DNA of 12,626 bases from Fidelibacterota bacterium. Its GTDB lineage: Bacteria; Fidelibacterota; JAANXI01. The DNA is taken from positions 1 to 12,626 of the forward strand of contig JAANXI010000041.1 in assembly GCA_018263365.1 (NCBI GenBank), written 5' to 3'. The notes beneath the pieces are model-generated. The model was not told the origin of the DNA, did no database searches, and saw only the letters and a list, made by a program, of their open reading frames with translations. Positions 1 to 7,024 of this stretch are shown here, piece by piece; position 1 is the first letter of the stretch; every line of letters starts with the position of its first letter. Both the position numbers and the translations under genes were made by a program.

Positions 1-45
1 GCGGTCAAAATTGAAAGCGCAGCATAGGCGTTTTGCTCCTTTTAG

Positions 46-74
46 TGTCCAAGTTTTAATGTCCAAGTGTTCCA
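46..74. repeat. Short direct repeat TGTCCAAGT downstream of dinB
   Basis: The 9-mer TGTCCAAGT occurs at 46-54 and again at 60-68, a 14-bp period, followed by GTTCCA. On the minus strand the tract contains AACACTTGGACA. A related tract with AACACTTGAACA lies on the plus strand at 1541-1574, on the other side of dinB. The rest of bases 1-165 shows no gene; a weak AGTTC-AAA-GAACT hairpin at 116-128 has no U-tract. Confidence 0.45.
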
Positions 75-165
75 TGCAAGCCCACACAAGCGCGCCCGTC
101 AAAAGGAGGAACAAAAGTTCAAAGAACTCAAATGAGGATTCAGGCAGGTGGCTCAACTAAGATTC

Positions 166-1410
166 TCACTCCTCATCCTTCTCTCGTTTCCGCATATTCT
201 TTCCCCGAACAATATTGATGGATTGCGCCGACACCACCGAGTCGAAGCCGAACTTCTTTCGTAGTGCATCCACGGCTTTGTTGCGCTTACTGGCATCTTC
301 ATGGTCGGCTGCGCTCTCCTCGAAAAGACCTAACTGCTTCTTGCCACCATCGGTAAGTTGAGAGACACCCACGCCGATCAGACGAATTCCACGCTGAATA
401 TCCGCGGAGTCATCCAGCAGCTGTTCTGCCGTCGAATAAATGACTTCATCCTGATTGGTCTCAGATTGGAGCGTATTCGCCCGGGTATGTGTCTCGAAAT
501 CAGGATAGCGATACTTCAGGTTGACGGTCCATGCGCGTTGATCCAGACTGCGGAGTTTCACCGCCACCTGCTCCACCAGATAGTGCAACACGGATTTCAG
601 ATACTCCGGATCGGTAATGTCGTCGTGAAAGGTAATCTCTTTGCTAATGGATTTCCGCTCCCGCTCCGGCTTAACAGGGCTGTGCGAAATGCCTCTGGCG
701 CGATCTCGTAACTCTCCTGCGCGCTTGTGCTCATGGAATTTTCTGGATAACCGTTCTTCCTCAAATTCAGCCAGTTCCCCGATGGTGGTAATACCCAGTG
801 ACTTGAGTTTACCGCTGGTGCTGGGACCGATGCCGGGCAGTTTCCGGATACGCATAGGCGCCAGGAAGGCGGCTTCATGTCCCGGGCGGACAGAGGTGAT
901 CGCGTTGGGCTTGCCGTAATCAGAGGCGATCTTGGCAATAAGTTTGTTTGTCCCAACGCCAAATGAAGCCACCAGTCCGGTTTCATCCAGGATTCGCTTA
1001 CGGATAGTCTCTGCGATCTCCATCGGCTGGCCAAAGAGTCGTTCTGTACCCGTGAGATCCAGATATGCTTCGTCGATAGAAGCCATCTCCATCAGTGGAG
1101 TAAATTCCTCCAAAACTGCCCTCACATCTCTGGAATAGGAGGTGTAATCCCCAAAACTCCCACGGAGAAAAATCGCCTGGGGACAGAGTCTCTTCGCACG
1201 GGCGGCCGGCATGGCGGAGTGTACACCGTATTCCCGCGCCTCATACGACGCCGAACTGATGACGCCCCGGCCTTCCGGATCGCCACCGACGACCACGGGC
1301 TCACCGATGAGCGAGGGATCTTTGAGGCGCTCCACCGCCACGAAGAAGCAGTCCATATCCACGTGGGCGATGATGCGATGGGATGCAGGGTTGGATTCGA
1401 CCGTCGTCAT
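166..1410 (-). CDS. dinB: DNA polymerase IV (Y-family translesion polymerase DinB)
   Basis: A 414-residue Y-family DNA polymerase that extends primers past damaged template bases, with low fidelity and no proofreading. Visible motifs are HVDMDCFFVAVE (metal-binding D18, and F23 as the likely steric gate against ribonucleotides), YEAR at 56-59, SIDEAYLD from 111 (catalytic D113 and E114), FGVGTNKLIAKIASD near 150-164, and the thumb helix-hairpin-helix LPGIGPSTSGKL at 191-202. A little-finger domain follows at about 255-355. QLGLF at 359-363 matches the beta-clamp-binding consensus QLxLF and is followed by a basic tail typical of long DinB proteins. The ATG at 1410 has AGGA about 6 bases upstream, a modest ribosome site. 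No convincing LexA box was seen, so SOS control cannot be claimed. The gene stands alone between repeat-bearing spacers. The full motif set makes the family assignment secure. Confidence 0.96.
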   Translation of the reverse strand: MTTVESNPASHRIIAHVDMDCFFVAVERLKDPSLIGEPVVVGGDPEGRGVISSASYEAREYGVHSAMPAARAKRLCPQAIFLRGSFGDYTSYSRDVRAVLEEFTPLMEMASIDEAYLDLTGTERLFGQPMEIAETIRKRILDETGLVASFGVGTNKLIAKIASDYGKPNAITSVRPGHEAAFLAPMRIRKLPGIGPSTSGKLKSLGITTIGELAEFEEERLSRKFHEHKRAGELRDRARGISHSPVKPERERKSISKEITFHDDITDPEYLKSVLHYLVEQVAVKLRSLDQRAWTVNLKYRYPDFETHTRANTLQSETNQDEVIYSTAEQLLDDSADIQRGIRLIGVGVSQLTDGGKKQLGLFEESAADHEDASKRNKAVDALRKKFGFDSVVSAQSINIVRGKNMRKREKDEE

Positions 1411-1457
1411 TTAGATCCTATATTCACTTGGTTATTTGGATGGCTTAAAATCTGTCA

Positions 1458-1478
1458 GTGGTTCGTGGTTCGTTGTTT
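1458..1478. repeat. Heptamer tandem tract GTGGTTC
   Basis: Two exact copies of GTGGTTC (1458-1464, 1465-1471) are followed by a degenerate third, GTTGTTT (1472-1478). The tract lies about 50 bp upstream of the dinB start and is the first of three short-period tracts in this spacer. It contains no coding signal. Confidence 0.5.
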
Positions 1479-1540
1479 TCTTGCTCCATTCCCTGCGTTC
1501 TCCTCTACAATAAAACCGATTAGGATTAAGATTATGAAAG

Positions 1541-1574
1541 AACACCAACTTAAACACCTGAACACTTGAACACC
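1541..1574. repeat. Octamer-like tandem tract AACACYTG
   Basis: AACACCTG, AACACTTG and AACACCAT follow one another from 1553, preceded by a looser AACACCAACTTA copy at 1541. The period is 8 bases. The core AACACTTG reappears in inverted orientation on the far side of dinB (bases 46-74, read on the minus strand). Confidence 0.5.
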
Positions 1575-1583
1575 ATTTTTCCC

Positions 1584-1604
1584 TTATACCCTATACCTTA
1601 TACC
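1584..1604. repeat. Heptamer tandem tract YTATACC
   Basis: Three consecutive heptamers TTATACC, CTATACC and TTATACC occupy 1584-1604 and are followed by TATTTTT. CCTATACC turns up once more near 1814, just beyond the palindromic element. There is no associated gene. Such tracts can arise by slipped-strand replication; no function is evident. Confidence 0.55.
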
Positions 1605-1631
1605 TATTTTTAAATCCATGTCGAACTGATT

Positions 1632-1800
1632 CTAACCTAAATTGAGCGATTGTTGTGGATGAGATGTGCCAAGATGTTGAGATGAAAAGGGTTTTGGGAA
1701 ACCGAAGGCATACCCGGAGGGTCTGTCGAGGATTTCACGGAGCCTTCGCGCTCAACAGATTGGTGCAGATCGCCGCACAAAATCGCTTAATTTAGGTCTA
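1632..1800. mobile_element. MITE-like palindromic element, 163 bp, with 17-bp terminal inverted repeats
   Basis: The left end ACCTAAATTGAGCGATT (1635-1651) matches the reverse complement of the right end (1781-1797) at 16 of 17 positions. The match continues inward with one-base gaps through TTGTG, and again at GTTGAG (1676-1681, against CTCAAC at 1751-1756). The centre ACCC-GGA-GGGT at 1712-1722 is itself a small hairpin, so the whole element is one long imperfect palindrome. The trinucleotide CTA flanks both ends (1632-1634 and 1798-1800), consistent with a 3-bp target-site duplication. There is no open reading frame, so any movement would depend on a transposase supplied elsewhere. The IS family was not identified. 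A structured non-coding RNA or regulatory hairpin is an alternative reading. Confidence 0.6.
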
Positions 1801-1808
1801 ACCTAAAT
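1790..1808. repeat. Perfect palindrome ATTTAGGT-CTA-ACCTAAAT at the element's right edge
   Basis: The right terminus of the MITE-like element is immediately followed, after CTA, by another ACCTAAAT. This gives an 8-bp perfect inverted repeat with a 3-base loop. As a result TCTAACCTAAAT occurs twice as a direct 12-mer, at 1631-1642 and 1797-1808. It could be the remnant of a second, abutting element copy or part of the original target. Confidence 0.5.
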
Positions 1809-1957
1809 GAAAACCTATACCAATGCAATTACTACGGCAAACGGTTACACAGCAATCGCCTTCCGTCGTCCCTGGCGGAACCGAAACGCCATGGCGCCTG
1901 CAAAAGCAAATATGACTATTACACTCACTCAGGATTGGGGCTTATGGCGTTTGTTGT

Positions 1958-2068
1958 AACTCACCCCCTTTGTCCCCTTCTCTTCGAAAAGAGGGGGGGA
2001 TAATGACAGCGCGTATGCCCACCATGTCCCCTTTTCCCTTCGAGGGGAAAGGGACAGGGGATAGAGTT
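1958..2068. repeat. Doublet of inverted hairpin units (REP/BIME-like)
   Basis: The outer arms, AACTCACCCCCTTTGTCCCC at 1958-1977 and the reverse complement of GGGACAGGGGATAGAGTT at 2051-2068, are imperfectly complementary. Each half also folds on itself around a TTCGA core: CCCCTT-CTCTT...AAGAG-GGGG (about 1974-1997) and TGTCCC-CTTTTCCC...GGGGAAA-GGGACA (2025-2056). The architecture is two related units of about 45 bp in opposite orientation around a 25-bp centre, as in doublets of repetitive extragenic palindromes. Open frames that cross it on either strand are low-complexity and look spurious. A second copy was not found in the window, so repetitiveness in the genome is inferred. Confidence 0.55.
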
Positions 2069-2305
2069 GTGGCTTCTCTCCGACATCCTCCCATATCGCC
2101 CGACATTTCCGCCCTCGAGAACACGCGTGACCACACCGACAGACGAATTCCAGGAAACTCATTCAATTCCCTGAGCAATTAAATTCATAGCCCGAAATTC
2201 AGATGATTTAACAAACCGTTGAAGCTAATTTACCGTAAACTGATATTTTGTAACATTTGGGAGGGAAGTCAGTCTAAGGATCGGACTTGGAAACATGACG
2301 GATAA

Positions 2306-2334
2306 TTGATGAAATACGACCAGATACATATTAC
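2306..2334 (+). promoter_or_regulatory. Possible trxB promoter
   Basis: TTGATG at 2306-2311 and TATTAC at 2329-2334 are separated by 17 bp, each matching four of six bases of the sigma-70 boxes. The overlapping TACATTTT resembles the TAnnTTTG -7 box of Bacteroidota at seven of eight positions. It lies about 60 bp upstream of the trxB start. The assignment rests on consensus matching only. Confidence 0.3.
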
Positions 2335-2396
2335 ATTTTTAGGCTGAGATAAATTGATAACCAAACATACAGAATGAACCACAATAAGGAGATGTT

Positions 2397-3335
2397 ATGA
2401 ACGACGAAGTACGGAACGTAATTATTATCGGATCCGGGGCTGCCGGTCTGACGGCGGCTATCTACAACGCCCGCGCCGACCTGGAACCGCTCGTATTTGA
2501 AGGCGAGCAGCCGGGCGGTCAGTTAACCATTACCACAGATGTGGAAAACTATCCCGGGTTTCCGGATGGCATTATGGGTCCGGATATGATGGATGCCTTC
2601 AGAAAACAGGCTCAGAAATTTGGTGCTGAAACGCATTTCAAGCATGTCACGAAAGTCGATTTTTCCGAACGCCCTTTCAAAGTCTGGGTTGGCGATGAAT
2701 TATACAAATCTCACGCAGTTATTGTGGCCACCGGCGCCACTGCGAAAACGCTGAAATTGGAAAACGAAGACGAGCTCATGGGATATGGTGTCTCCGCCTG
2801 TGCCACATGCGATGGCTTCTTTTTCAAGGATCAGGAAGTGATTGTTGTCGGCGGTGGCGATTCGGCGATGGAAGAGGGCACCTACCTCACCAAGTTTGCA
2901 AAGAAGGTCTACATTGCCCATCGCCGGGATGAACTGCGGGCGTCGAAGATTATGGCCGACCGGGCAAAAAAGAACGAAAAGATCGAATTTCTCTGGAATA
3001 CGGAAGTCGTCGGGCTCCACGGCCACCGCGACAACGGTGGGCTGAAATCAGTCACATTGCTGGATAACGAAAAGGATGAAACCAGCGAGATGGAGATCGA
3101 CGGCCTGTTCTATGCCATCGGACACAAGCCGAATACCGAGATCTTCGAAGGTATGCTGGATATGGATGAAAAAGGTTATTTGATCACAAAACCCGACAAT
3201 TCATATACAAACATTGAAGGCGTGTTCGCCTGTGGTGACGTGCAGGATTCGGTCTACCGGCAGGCTGTAACTGCGGCCGGTAGCGGCTGTAAGGCTGCCA
3301 TCGATGCGGAACGCTGGTTGGCGGAGCAGGAGTAA
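2397..3335 (+). CDS. trxB: Thioredoxin-disulfide reductase
   Basis: A 312-residue, low-molecular-weight FAD-containing reductase that passes electrons from NADPH to thioredoxin in the cytoplasm. The FAD-binding GSGAAGLTAAIYNARA lies at about 12-27. The redox-active disulfide CATCDG is at 135-140 (C135 and C138). The NADPH domain shows VGGGDSAMEE at 151-160 and HRRDELRA at 175-182, whose arginines contact the 2'-phosphate and favour NADPH over NADH. The C-terminal FAD motif GVFACGDVQD begins at about 275. Length is typical of the family (about 310-320). The ATG at 2397 follows AAGGAG at 2386-2391 with a 5-base gap, a strong ribosome site that fixes the start. The gene is single, with its own terminator 27 bp past the stop codon. 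No thioredoxin gene is in the window. Ferredoxin/flavodoxin NADP reductases are excluded by the intact CATC motif. Confidence 0.97.
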   Translation: MNDEVRNVIIIGSGAAGLTAAIYNARADLEPLVFEGEQPGGQLTITTDVENYPGFPDGIMGPDMMDAFRKQAQKFGAETHFKHVTKVDFSERPFKVWVGDELYKSHAVIVATGATAKTLKLENEDELMGYGVSACATCDGFFFKDQEVIVVGGGDSAMEEGTYLTKFAKKVYIAHRRDELRASKIMADRAKKNEKIEFLWNTEVVGLHGHRDNGGLKSVTLLDNEKDETSEMEIDGLFYAIGHKPNTEIFEGMLDMDEKGYLITKPDNSYTNIEGVFACGDVQDSVYRQAVTAAGSGCKAAIDAERWLAEQE

Positions 3336-3362
3336 CCTGCCTACCTTTCAATCGATTCTATC

Positions 3363-3403
3363 GACCCTTTCAGGGGTGCAAATCCTGAAAGGGTCTTTTT
3401 TTT
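3363..3403 (+). terminator. Intrinsic terminator of trxB
   Basis: A perfect 12-bp stem, GACCCTTTCAGG (3363-3374) with CCTGAAAGGGTC (3384-3395), encloses a 9-base loop and is followed directly by eight T residues (3396-3403). It has a U-tract only in the plus direction, so it serves trxB and not the converging cca gene. Confidence 0.93.
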
Positions 3404-3453
3404 AAATGGGACGGTACTGTCGGTGACGCCATCAGCGGTCACGGGCAAAAAAA

Positions 3454-4878
3454 TCACTCGAGATACTCGTCCTTAATTTCCAGCAAGTACTCTTTCGCCG
3501 CATCATGCTCATTCGGGATTTTTCCGTCCAGGATCGCCTCTTCAATCGCATCCTTGATCTTCCCAACCAGGGGACCCGGCTCGATGTCGCAGATATCCAT
3601 GATTTCGTCGCCCCGGACCGGCGACTGGAACTCGGCCATCTTGTCCTTCTCTTTGACCTCGGCCATACGCTTAACAACGCGATCGAAGTTCGCCATGTAC
3701 CGTTTGACCCGTCGCGGATTTTTGGAGGTAATATCCGCGCGGCAGAGCGTAAGCAAGTCATTGAGATCTTCTCCGACATCCACCAGCAAGCGCCGGACCG
3801 CTGAATTTGTCACACCTTCCTGCGCCAGCGAAATCGGCCGGAGGTGCTGCCGGGTCATCTTCTGCAGATATTTTTTCATCTCATTGGACAACTTCATCCG
3901 GCGGGCAAATCCTTCCAGCATCCGTGCGCCGATCTCGTCGTGACCATAGAATGTCCACCCCACATTTTTGCGGAATCGCTTTGTCTTCGGTTTAGCGATA
4001 TCATGCACTAGCGCGGCAAACCGAAGTTCCAGCTTGTCCGTCATCTCTGCCACATTGTCAACAACTTCGAAGGTATGAAACAGGACATCTTTGTGATGAA
4101 ATCCGTCCCGTTCTTCAATGCCTTCCATTTCCGCAAATTCCGGCAGGATGATTTCGAGCAGTTTTGTTTCGTGCAAAAGCAACAATCCCACCGACGGCTT
4201 GGGAGACTCCAGGATTTTCATCAGCTCATTGGTGATGCGCTCCTGAGAAACAATTTCGATGCGTTCCCGCTCCGTTTTTATCGCTTCGAGCGCGGCATTA
4301 TCCACTGAAAACTGTAATTGCGCCGCGAATCTGACTGCCCGCAACATCCGCAGCGGGTCTTCATCGAAGGTCTCCGCCGGGTCCAGCGGGGTCTTTATCA
4401 GTTCTTTCCGCAAATCCTGTAATCCACCGAACGGATCCCAAAGATCGCCATACACATCCCGGTTTAATGCGATGGCCATGGCATTAATGGTAAAATCCCG
4501 GCGGGCCGAGTCGGTCTCCACATCCGCTTCTTCGATGGTGGGCTTCCGGCTGTCCTTTTCATAGGATTCCGTCCGTGCGGTCGCCACTTCTATCTGATAA
4601 TCGCGATACGGAATCAGTGCTGTACCGAATTTTTCGTACGGGATGATCTTTTCAATACCAAGCGTTGAGGCCAGATCACCGGCAAACCGGACCCCGTCTC
4701 CGACCACCATTACATCAATATCAGTGGTGATCCGGTGCATCAGCAGATCGCGCACGCATCCGCCAACGGCGTAGCATTCGATATCCTGTTTATTAGCCTC
4801 TGCGCCTATTTTTTTCAGGAGATAGTCGATGACTTTGTGCTCAGCCAGGGCATCGGCTAAATTCTGTGTGTGTGTCAT
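3454..4878 (-). CDS. cca: CCA-adding-type tRNA nucleotidyltransferase with HD domain
   Basis: A 474-residue class II nucleotidyltransferase expected to build or repair the 3' CCA end of tRNA. The catalytic head shows GGCVRD at 39-44 and the metal-binding pair D53/D55 in TTDIDVMVVGDG. RRDFTINAMA follows at 126-135, then the neck motif FDEDPLRMLRAVRFAAQL at 171-188. A C-terminal HD phosphohydrolase-type domain has HHKDVLFHT (261-269), VHD (291-293) and GHDEIGA (312-318), so its metal ligands look intact; in related enzymes this domain trims 2',3'-cyclic or phosphorylated ends. The length suits HD-fused family members. Full CCA addition, A-only addition and poly(A) polymerase activity cannot be told apart here, but no second paralog is visible. 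The ATG at 4878 lacks a clear Shine-Dalgarno site and is followed by a short CA repeat. It is divergent from porD. Confidence 0.93.
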   Translation of the reverse strand: MTHTQNLADALAEHKVIDYLLKKIGAEANKQDIECYAVGGCVRDLLMHRITTDIDVMVVGDGVRFAGDLASTLGIEKIIPYEKFGTALIPYRDYQIEVATARTESYEKDSRKPTIEEADVETDSARRDFTINAMAIALNRDVYGDLWDPFGGLQDLRKELIKTPLDPAETFDEDPLRMLRAVRFAAQLQFSVDNAALEAIKTERERIEIVSQERITNELMKILESPKPSVGLLLLHETKLLEIILPEFAEMEGIEERDGFHHKDVLFHTFEVVDNVAEMTDKLELRFAALVHDIAKPKTKRFRKNVGWTFYGHDEIGARMLEGFARRMKLSNEMKKYLQKMTRQHLRPISLAQEGVTNSAVRRLLVDVGEDLNDLLTLCRADITSKNPRRVKRYMANFDRVVKRMAEVKEKDKMAEFQSPVRGDEIMDICDIEPGPLVGKIKDAIEEAILDGKIPNEHDAAKEYLLEIKDEYLE

Positions 4879-4923
4879 TTACAGCATCCAGTCCTTCGTA
4901 TTCCGTCTCGCTATTAGCCTGAT

Positions 4924-4952
4924 AAGATACGACGAATACATTTTGAGAACAA
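4924..4952 (-). promoter_or_regulatory. Possible cca promoter
   Basis: On the minus strand TTGTTC (4952-4947) and TATCTT (4929-4924) are spaced by 17 bp, matching three and four of six consensus bases. It lies about 45 bp upstream of the cca start, in the 192-bp divergent spacer shared with porD. On the plus strand of the same spacer, TTGACT at 5010-5015 could be a porD -35 box, but no good -10 follows it. Confidence 0.25.
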
Positions 4953-5070
4953 CCCTGCTCTCCGGATCTGCAACGCAGGCCGCAGCCTCTACCGGGAAAC
5001 AGGATTCTCTTGACTTTCGTCCGTTCCGCAGCCAAATTTAAGTGTATGTGCAATCAGACCGTTGAGCCTT

Positions 5071-5904
5071 ATGCGCACCAATATTGTCAAAATAGTAATT
5101 CTGTGGTTGGCCCTTCCACTGATGGCGATCGGACAGAAATTAGATCCTGATATTACAATTAACGCTGAACGGCTTGACCCAACGAAACAAGCAGTTATCC
5201 AGACGCTCGAAAGGGATATCACAGATTATATAAGTACCTACGATTATACGGACGATACATACGGAACTGTTATACCGCTTGTGATGCGGATTCACATTCA
5301 GCAAGCGTCGGAGACCAATTCAAACATCATTTTCAATGCACAGATACTGGTGACGAACGGTACCGATCAGCGCTATTTTGACACAAGTTGGGAATTCCCC
5401 TATAACAGCGGCCTAGTTTTTCGCCACAACGTCTATAATCCCTTAACCGGTGTGATCGATTTTTATTGCTATATCGTCCTGGCCGGTGAGGTGGATACCT
5501 ACGGTAAACTCGCCGGTACTCCGTACTACAATGCTGCCAACGAGATTGCGAATCAGGCGCGGGGTTCCTCCTATAACACGGGCTGGAGAAATCGAATTCA
5601 GCGGCTCGATGATTTGCAAAACCATCGGGATTTGCGATTACTAAAGTACACTTTTTTCGACGCGTATTGGGATTATCAGGAGTCAAACATCAAAGATGCA
5701 AAAATCGGTTTTAAGGATGCGATGGATTTGCTCAAAAAAATTCTGAATCACAACCGGGAAGACAAATACACGAAGATTTTCCTCGACGGGCAGGCAAAAA
5801 ATTTCGCCTGGCTGGCAGCCAAACTCAAGGACGCAAAAGCGTTACAAGCCCTCGCAAACCTTGATCCGGACAATGAAGAAACGTATCAATCGTATTTGCA
5901 ATAG
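5071..5904 (+). CDS. porD: PorD-like protein (DUF4835 family), probable type IX secretion accessory
   Basis: A 277-residue exported protein from the ATG at 5071; a TTG at 5062 in the same frame would add three residues, and neither has a clear Shine-Dalgarno site. The N-terminus is basic, then hydrophobic (MRTNIVK, then VILWLALPLMAIGQ), a likely Sec signal peptide cleaved near the glycine or glutamine. The mature part follows the DUF4835 pattern: ITINAERL and an F/Y-rich segment early on, NPLTGVIDFYCYIVLAGEVD and GKLAGTPYYNAANEIANQA in the middle, then a helical C-terminal half ending LANLDPDNEETY. In Porphyromonas and Flavobacterium relatives, proteins of this family are linked to type IX secretion and gliding; the biochemical role is not settled. 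No other Por or Gld gene is present. Its start faces cca, and its stop codon lies 2 bp from that of the opposing glycosyltransferase gene. Family recognition is from sequence memory, so the symbol is tentative. Confidence 0.82.
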   Translation: MRTNIVKIVILWLALPLMAIGQKLDPDITINAERLDPTKQAVIQTLERDITDYISTYDYTDDTYGTVIPLVMRIHIQQASETNSNIIFNAQILVTNGTDQRYFDTSWEFPYNSGLVFRHNVYNPLTGVIDFYCYIVLAGEVDTYGKLAGTPYYNAANEIANQARGSSYNTGWRNRIQRLDDLQNHRDLRLLKYTFFDAYWDYQESNIKDAKIGFKDAMDLLKKILNHNREDKYTKIFLDGQAKNFAWLAAKLKDAKALQALANLDPDNEETYQSYLQ

Positions 5905-5906
5905 TG

Positions 5907-6989
5907 TTATTCATGCTTTGAAATCTCTGTAATTTCCACATCAGTGCCGACAATCGCGTGTCGGTCAACATCCCAGGTTTTTTTCCGAAACAGATTAAAC
6001 TCGAGTGCAATACTTGCACTGTATAACCGCTGATCCATCTCTCTGTCCGATCGGCGGCGAATAGCGGCGACCTGTCTTCGTTTTTTCACGATGATATGCG
6101 GATGCGAAATAATCCATATCCACGTCTTGATAATAGCCCATGCTCTGCTCCAGTCCGCGCGGGCGATGCTGAAAACCAAAGCCATCCAGTCCAGCAACCA
6201 TCGCTGTAATCCCCGGAATATTGTATTCCATAGATGATAATTCGATAGCAACATAAATACGCTGTTCCGGTGATTCAGGTATTTTTTGAAGGGCGATTCC
6301 GGCGGCAGGGTAAATCCGCTGTGATGATACACTTTAGATTGTGGCGCCACGGCAATGTCCCAACCGGCGATTTGAGCACGCCAGTCAAAATCAATCTCTT
6401 CCATGTGAGCAAAAAACGTCTCATCGAATAACCCGATCTGCGTCAAGACCTCCGCCCGGATCATGCACGCTGTACCGCTGGCCCAGAAGGTCTGGACCGG
6501 ATCGTCATATTGTCCGTGATCCTTCTCCACATTTTCAAAGATGCGTCCCCGTGCAAACGGGAATCCGTAGCGATCCATAAACCCGCCGGCGGCTCCGCTG
6601 TAATCGAAAGATGCAGGATCTTTGGCGTTGATTAATTTCGGCTGTGCCACACCGATGGACGGGTTCGCCTCCATAAACCGGACGAGATGGGTCACCCAGT
6701 CCGGTTCCTGCGTGGTATCGTTATTCAAAATGAGCAGATACTTTCCATTCGCCTGGTCTGCTCCATCGTTACATCCCCCGGCAAATCCGCGATTTTCCTC
6801 GTTTTCCACTAAGATCGTTTCCGGAAAATGCTCCCGGACGTAAGCGACGCTGTCATCTTCGGAATGGTTATCAACGACAATGATTTCCAGCGGATCGTAT
6901 TCTGTCTTTCTGAGAGAATGCAGGCAGTCCACCAGAACATCCCGGTGATTCCAGTGTGGGATAATTATGGAGACAAGTGGATTCGTCAT
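5907..6989 (-). CDS. Family 2 glycosyltransferase (rhamnosyltransferase-like)
   Basis: A 360-residue GT-A-fold enzyme that should transfer a nucleotide-activated sugar to a glycan or lipid-linked acceptor at the cytoplasmic face. VSIIIPHWNHRDVL opens the nucleotide-binding fold at residue 6. VVDNHSEDDS (38-47, with D40), NRGFAGGCN (66-74) and the NND triad at 89-91 (in place of DxD) form the donor and metal site. SGTACMIRAE (171-180) and the acidic MEEIDFDWR (196-204) match the acceptor/base region of WbbL-like rhamnosyltransferases. A tryptophan-rich hydrophobic stretch at about 250-295 suggests membrane association. The donor sugar cannot be read from the sequence. The ATG at 6989 has no clear Shine-Dalgarno site. 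The gene lies 60 bp downstream of the GT117 gene with a hairpin between them. The start follows from the conserved N-terminus. Confidence 0.92.
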   Translation of the reverse strand: MTNPLVSIIIPHWNHRDVLVDCLHSLRKTEYDPLEIIVVDNHSEDDSVAYVREHFPETILVENEENRGFAGGCNDGADQANGKYLLILNNDTTQEPDWVTHLVRFMEANPSIGVAQPKLINAKDPASFDYSGAAGGFMDRYGFPFARGRIFENVEKDHGQYDDPVQTFWASGTACMIRAEVLTQIGLFDETFFAHMEEIDFDWRAQIAGWDIAVAPQSKVYHHSGFTLPPESPFKKYLNHRNSVFMLLSNYHLWNTIFRGLQRWLLDWMALVFSIARADWSRAWAIIKTWIWIISHPHIIVKKRRQVAAIRRRSDREMDQRLYSASIALEFNLFRKKTWDVDRHAIVGTDVEITEISKHE

Positions 6990-7000
6990 GGTAAATGAAA

Positions 7001-7024
7001 AGAGGCGGACTCTCGCCCGCCTCT
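7001..7024 (-). terminator. GC-rich hairpin between GT117 and GT2 genes
   Basis: On the minus strand AGAGGCGG and CCGCCTCT form a perfect 8-bp stem with an 8-base loop, followed by TTTT and CATTTACC before the GT2 start codon at 6989. The T-tract is short, so termination may be partial and could lower GT2 output relative to GT117. An alternative role is as an RNA-stability or translation hairpin in a continuous message. Confidence 0.5.

Noticed and set aside
116..128. AGTTC-AAA-GAACT hairpin downstream of dinB as terminator
   Set aside because: The stem is only 5 bp, AT-rich and has no T-tract on the minus strand.
597..1034. 145-codon minus-strand frame inside dinB
   Set aside because: It overlaps dinB in another frame, while dinB shows all Y-family motifs in its own frame.
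1458..1611. Possible CRISPR array
   Set aside because: The repeats are 7-8 bp in direct tandem without spacers, and no cas gene is nearby.
1885..1952. Inverted 9-mer AAACGCCAT (1885-1892 region) with ATGGCGTTT (1944-1952) as a further element
   Set aside because: The arms are short, the 51-base spacer shows no structure, and a match of this length can occur by chance in the window.
1929..2182. Small open frames of 70-78 codons on both strands
   Set aside because: They run through the inverted hairpin doublet, give low-complexity peptides rich in S, P, L and G in several frames at once, and lack ribosome sites.
3404..3453. GTGAC/GTCAC stem as terminator of cca
   Set aside because: Only 5 bp pair before mismatches, and the T-run (read on the minus strand) lies before the stem, not after it.
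4865..4875. CA dinucleotide run just after the cca start codon, possible phase variation
   Set aside because: Only five repeats, too short to suggest slippage switching, and cca is likely essential, so on-off switching would be harmful.
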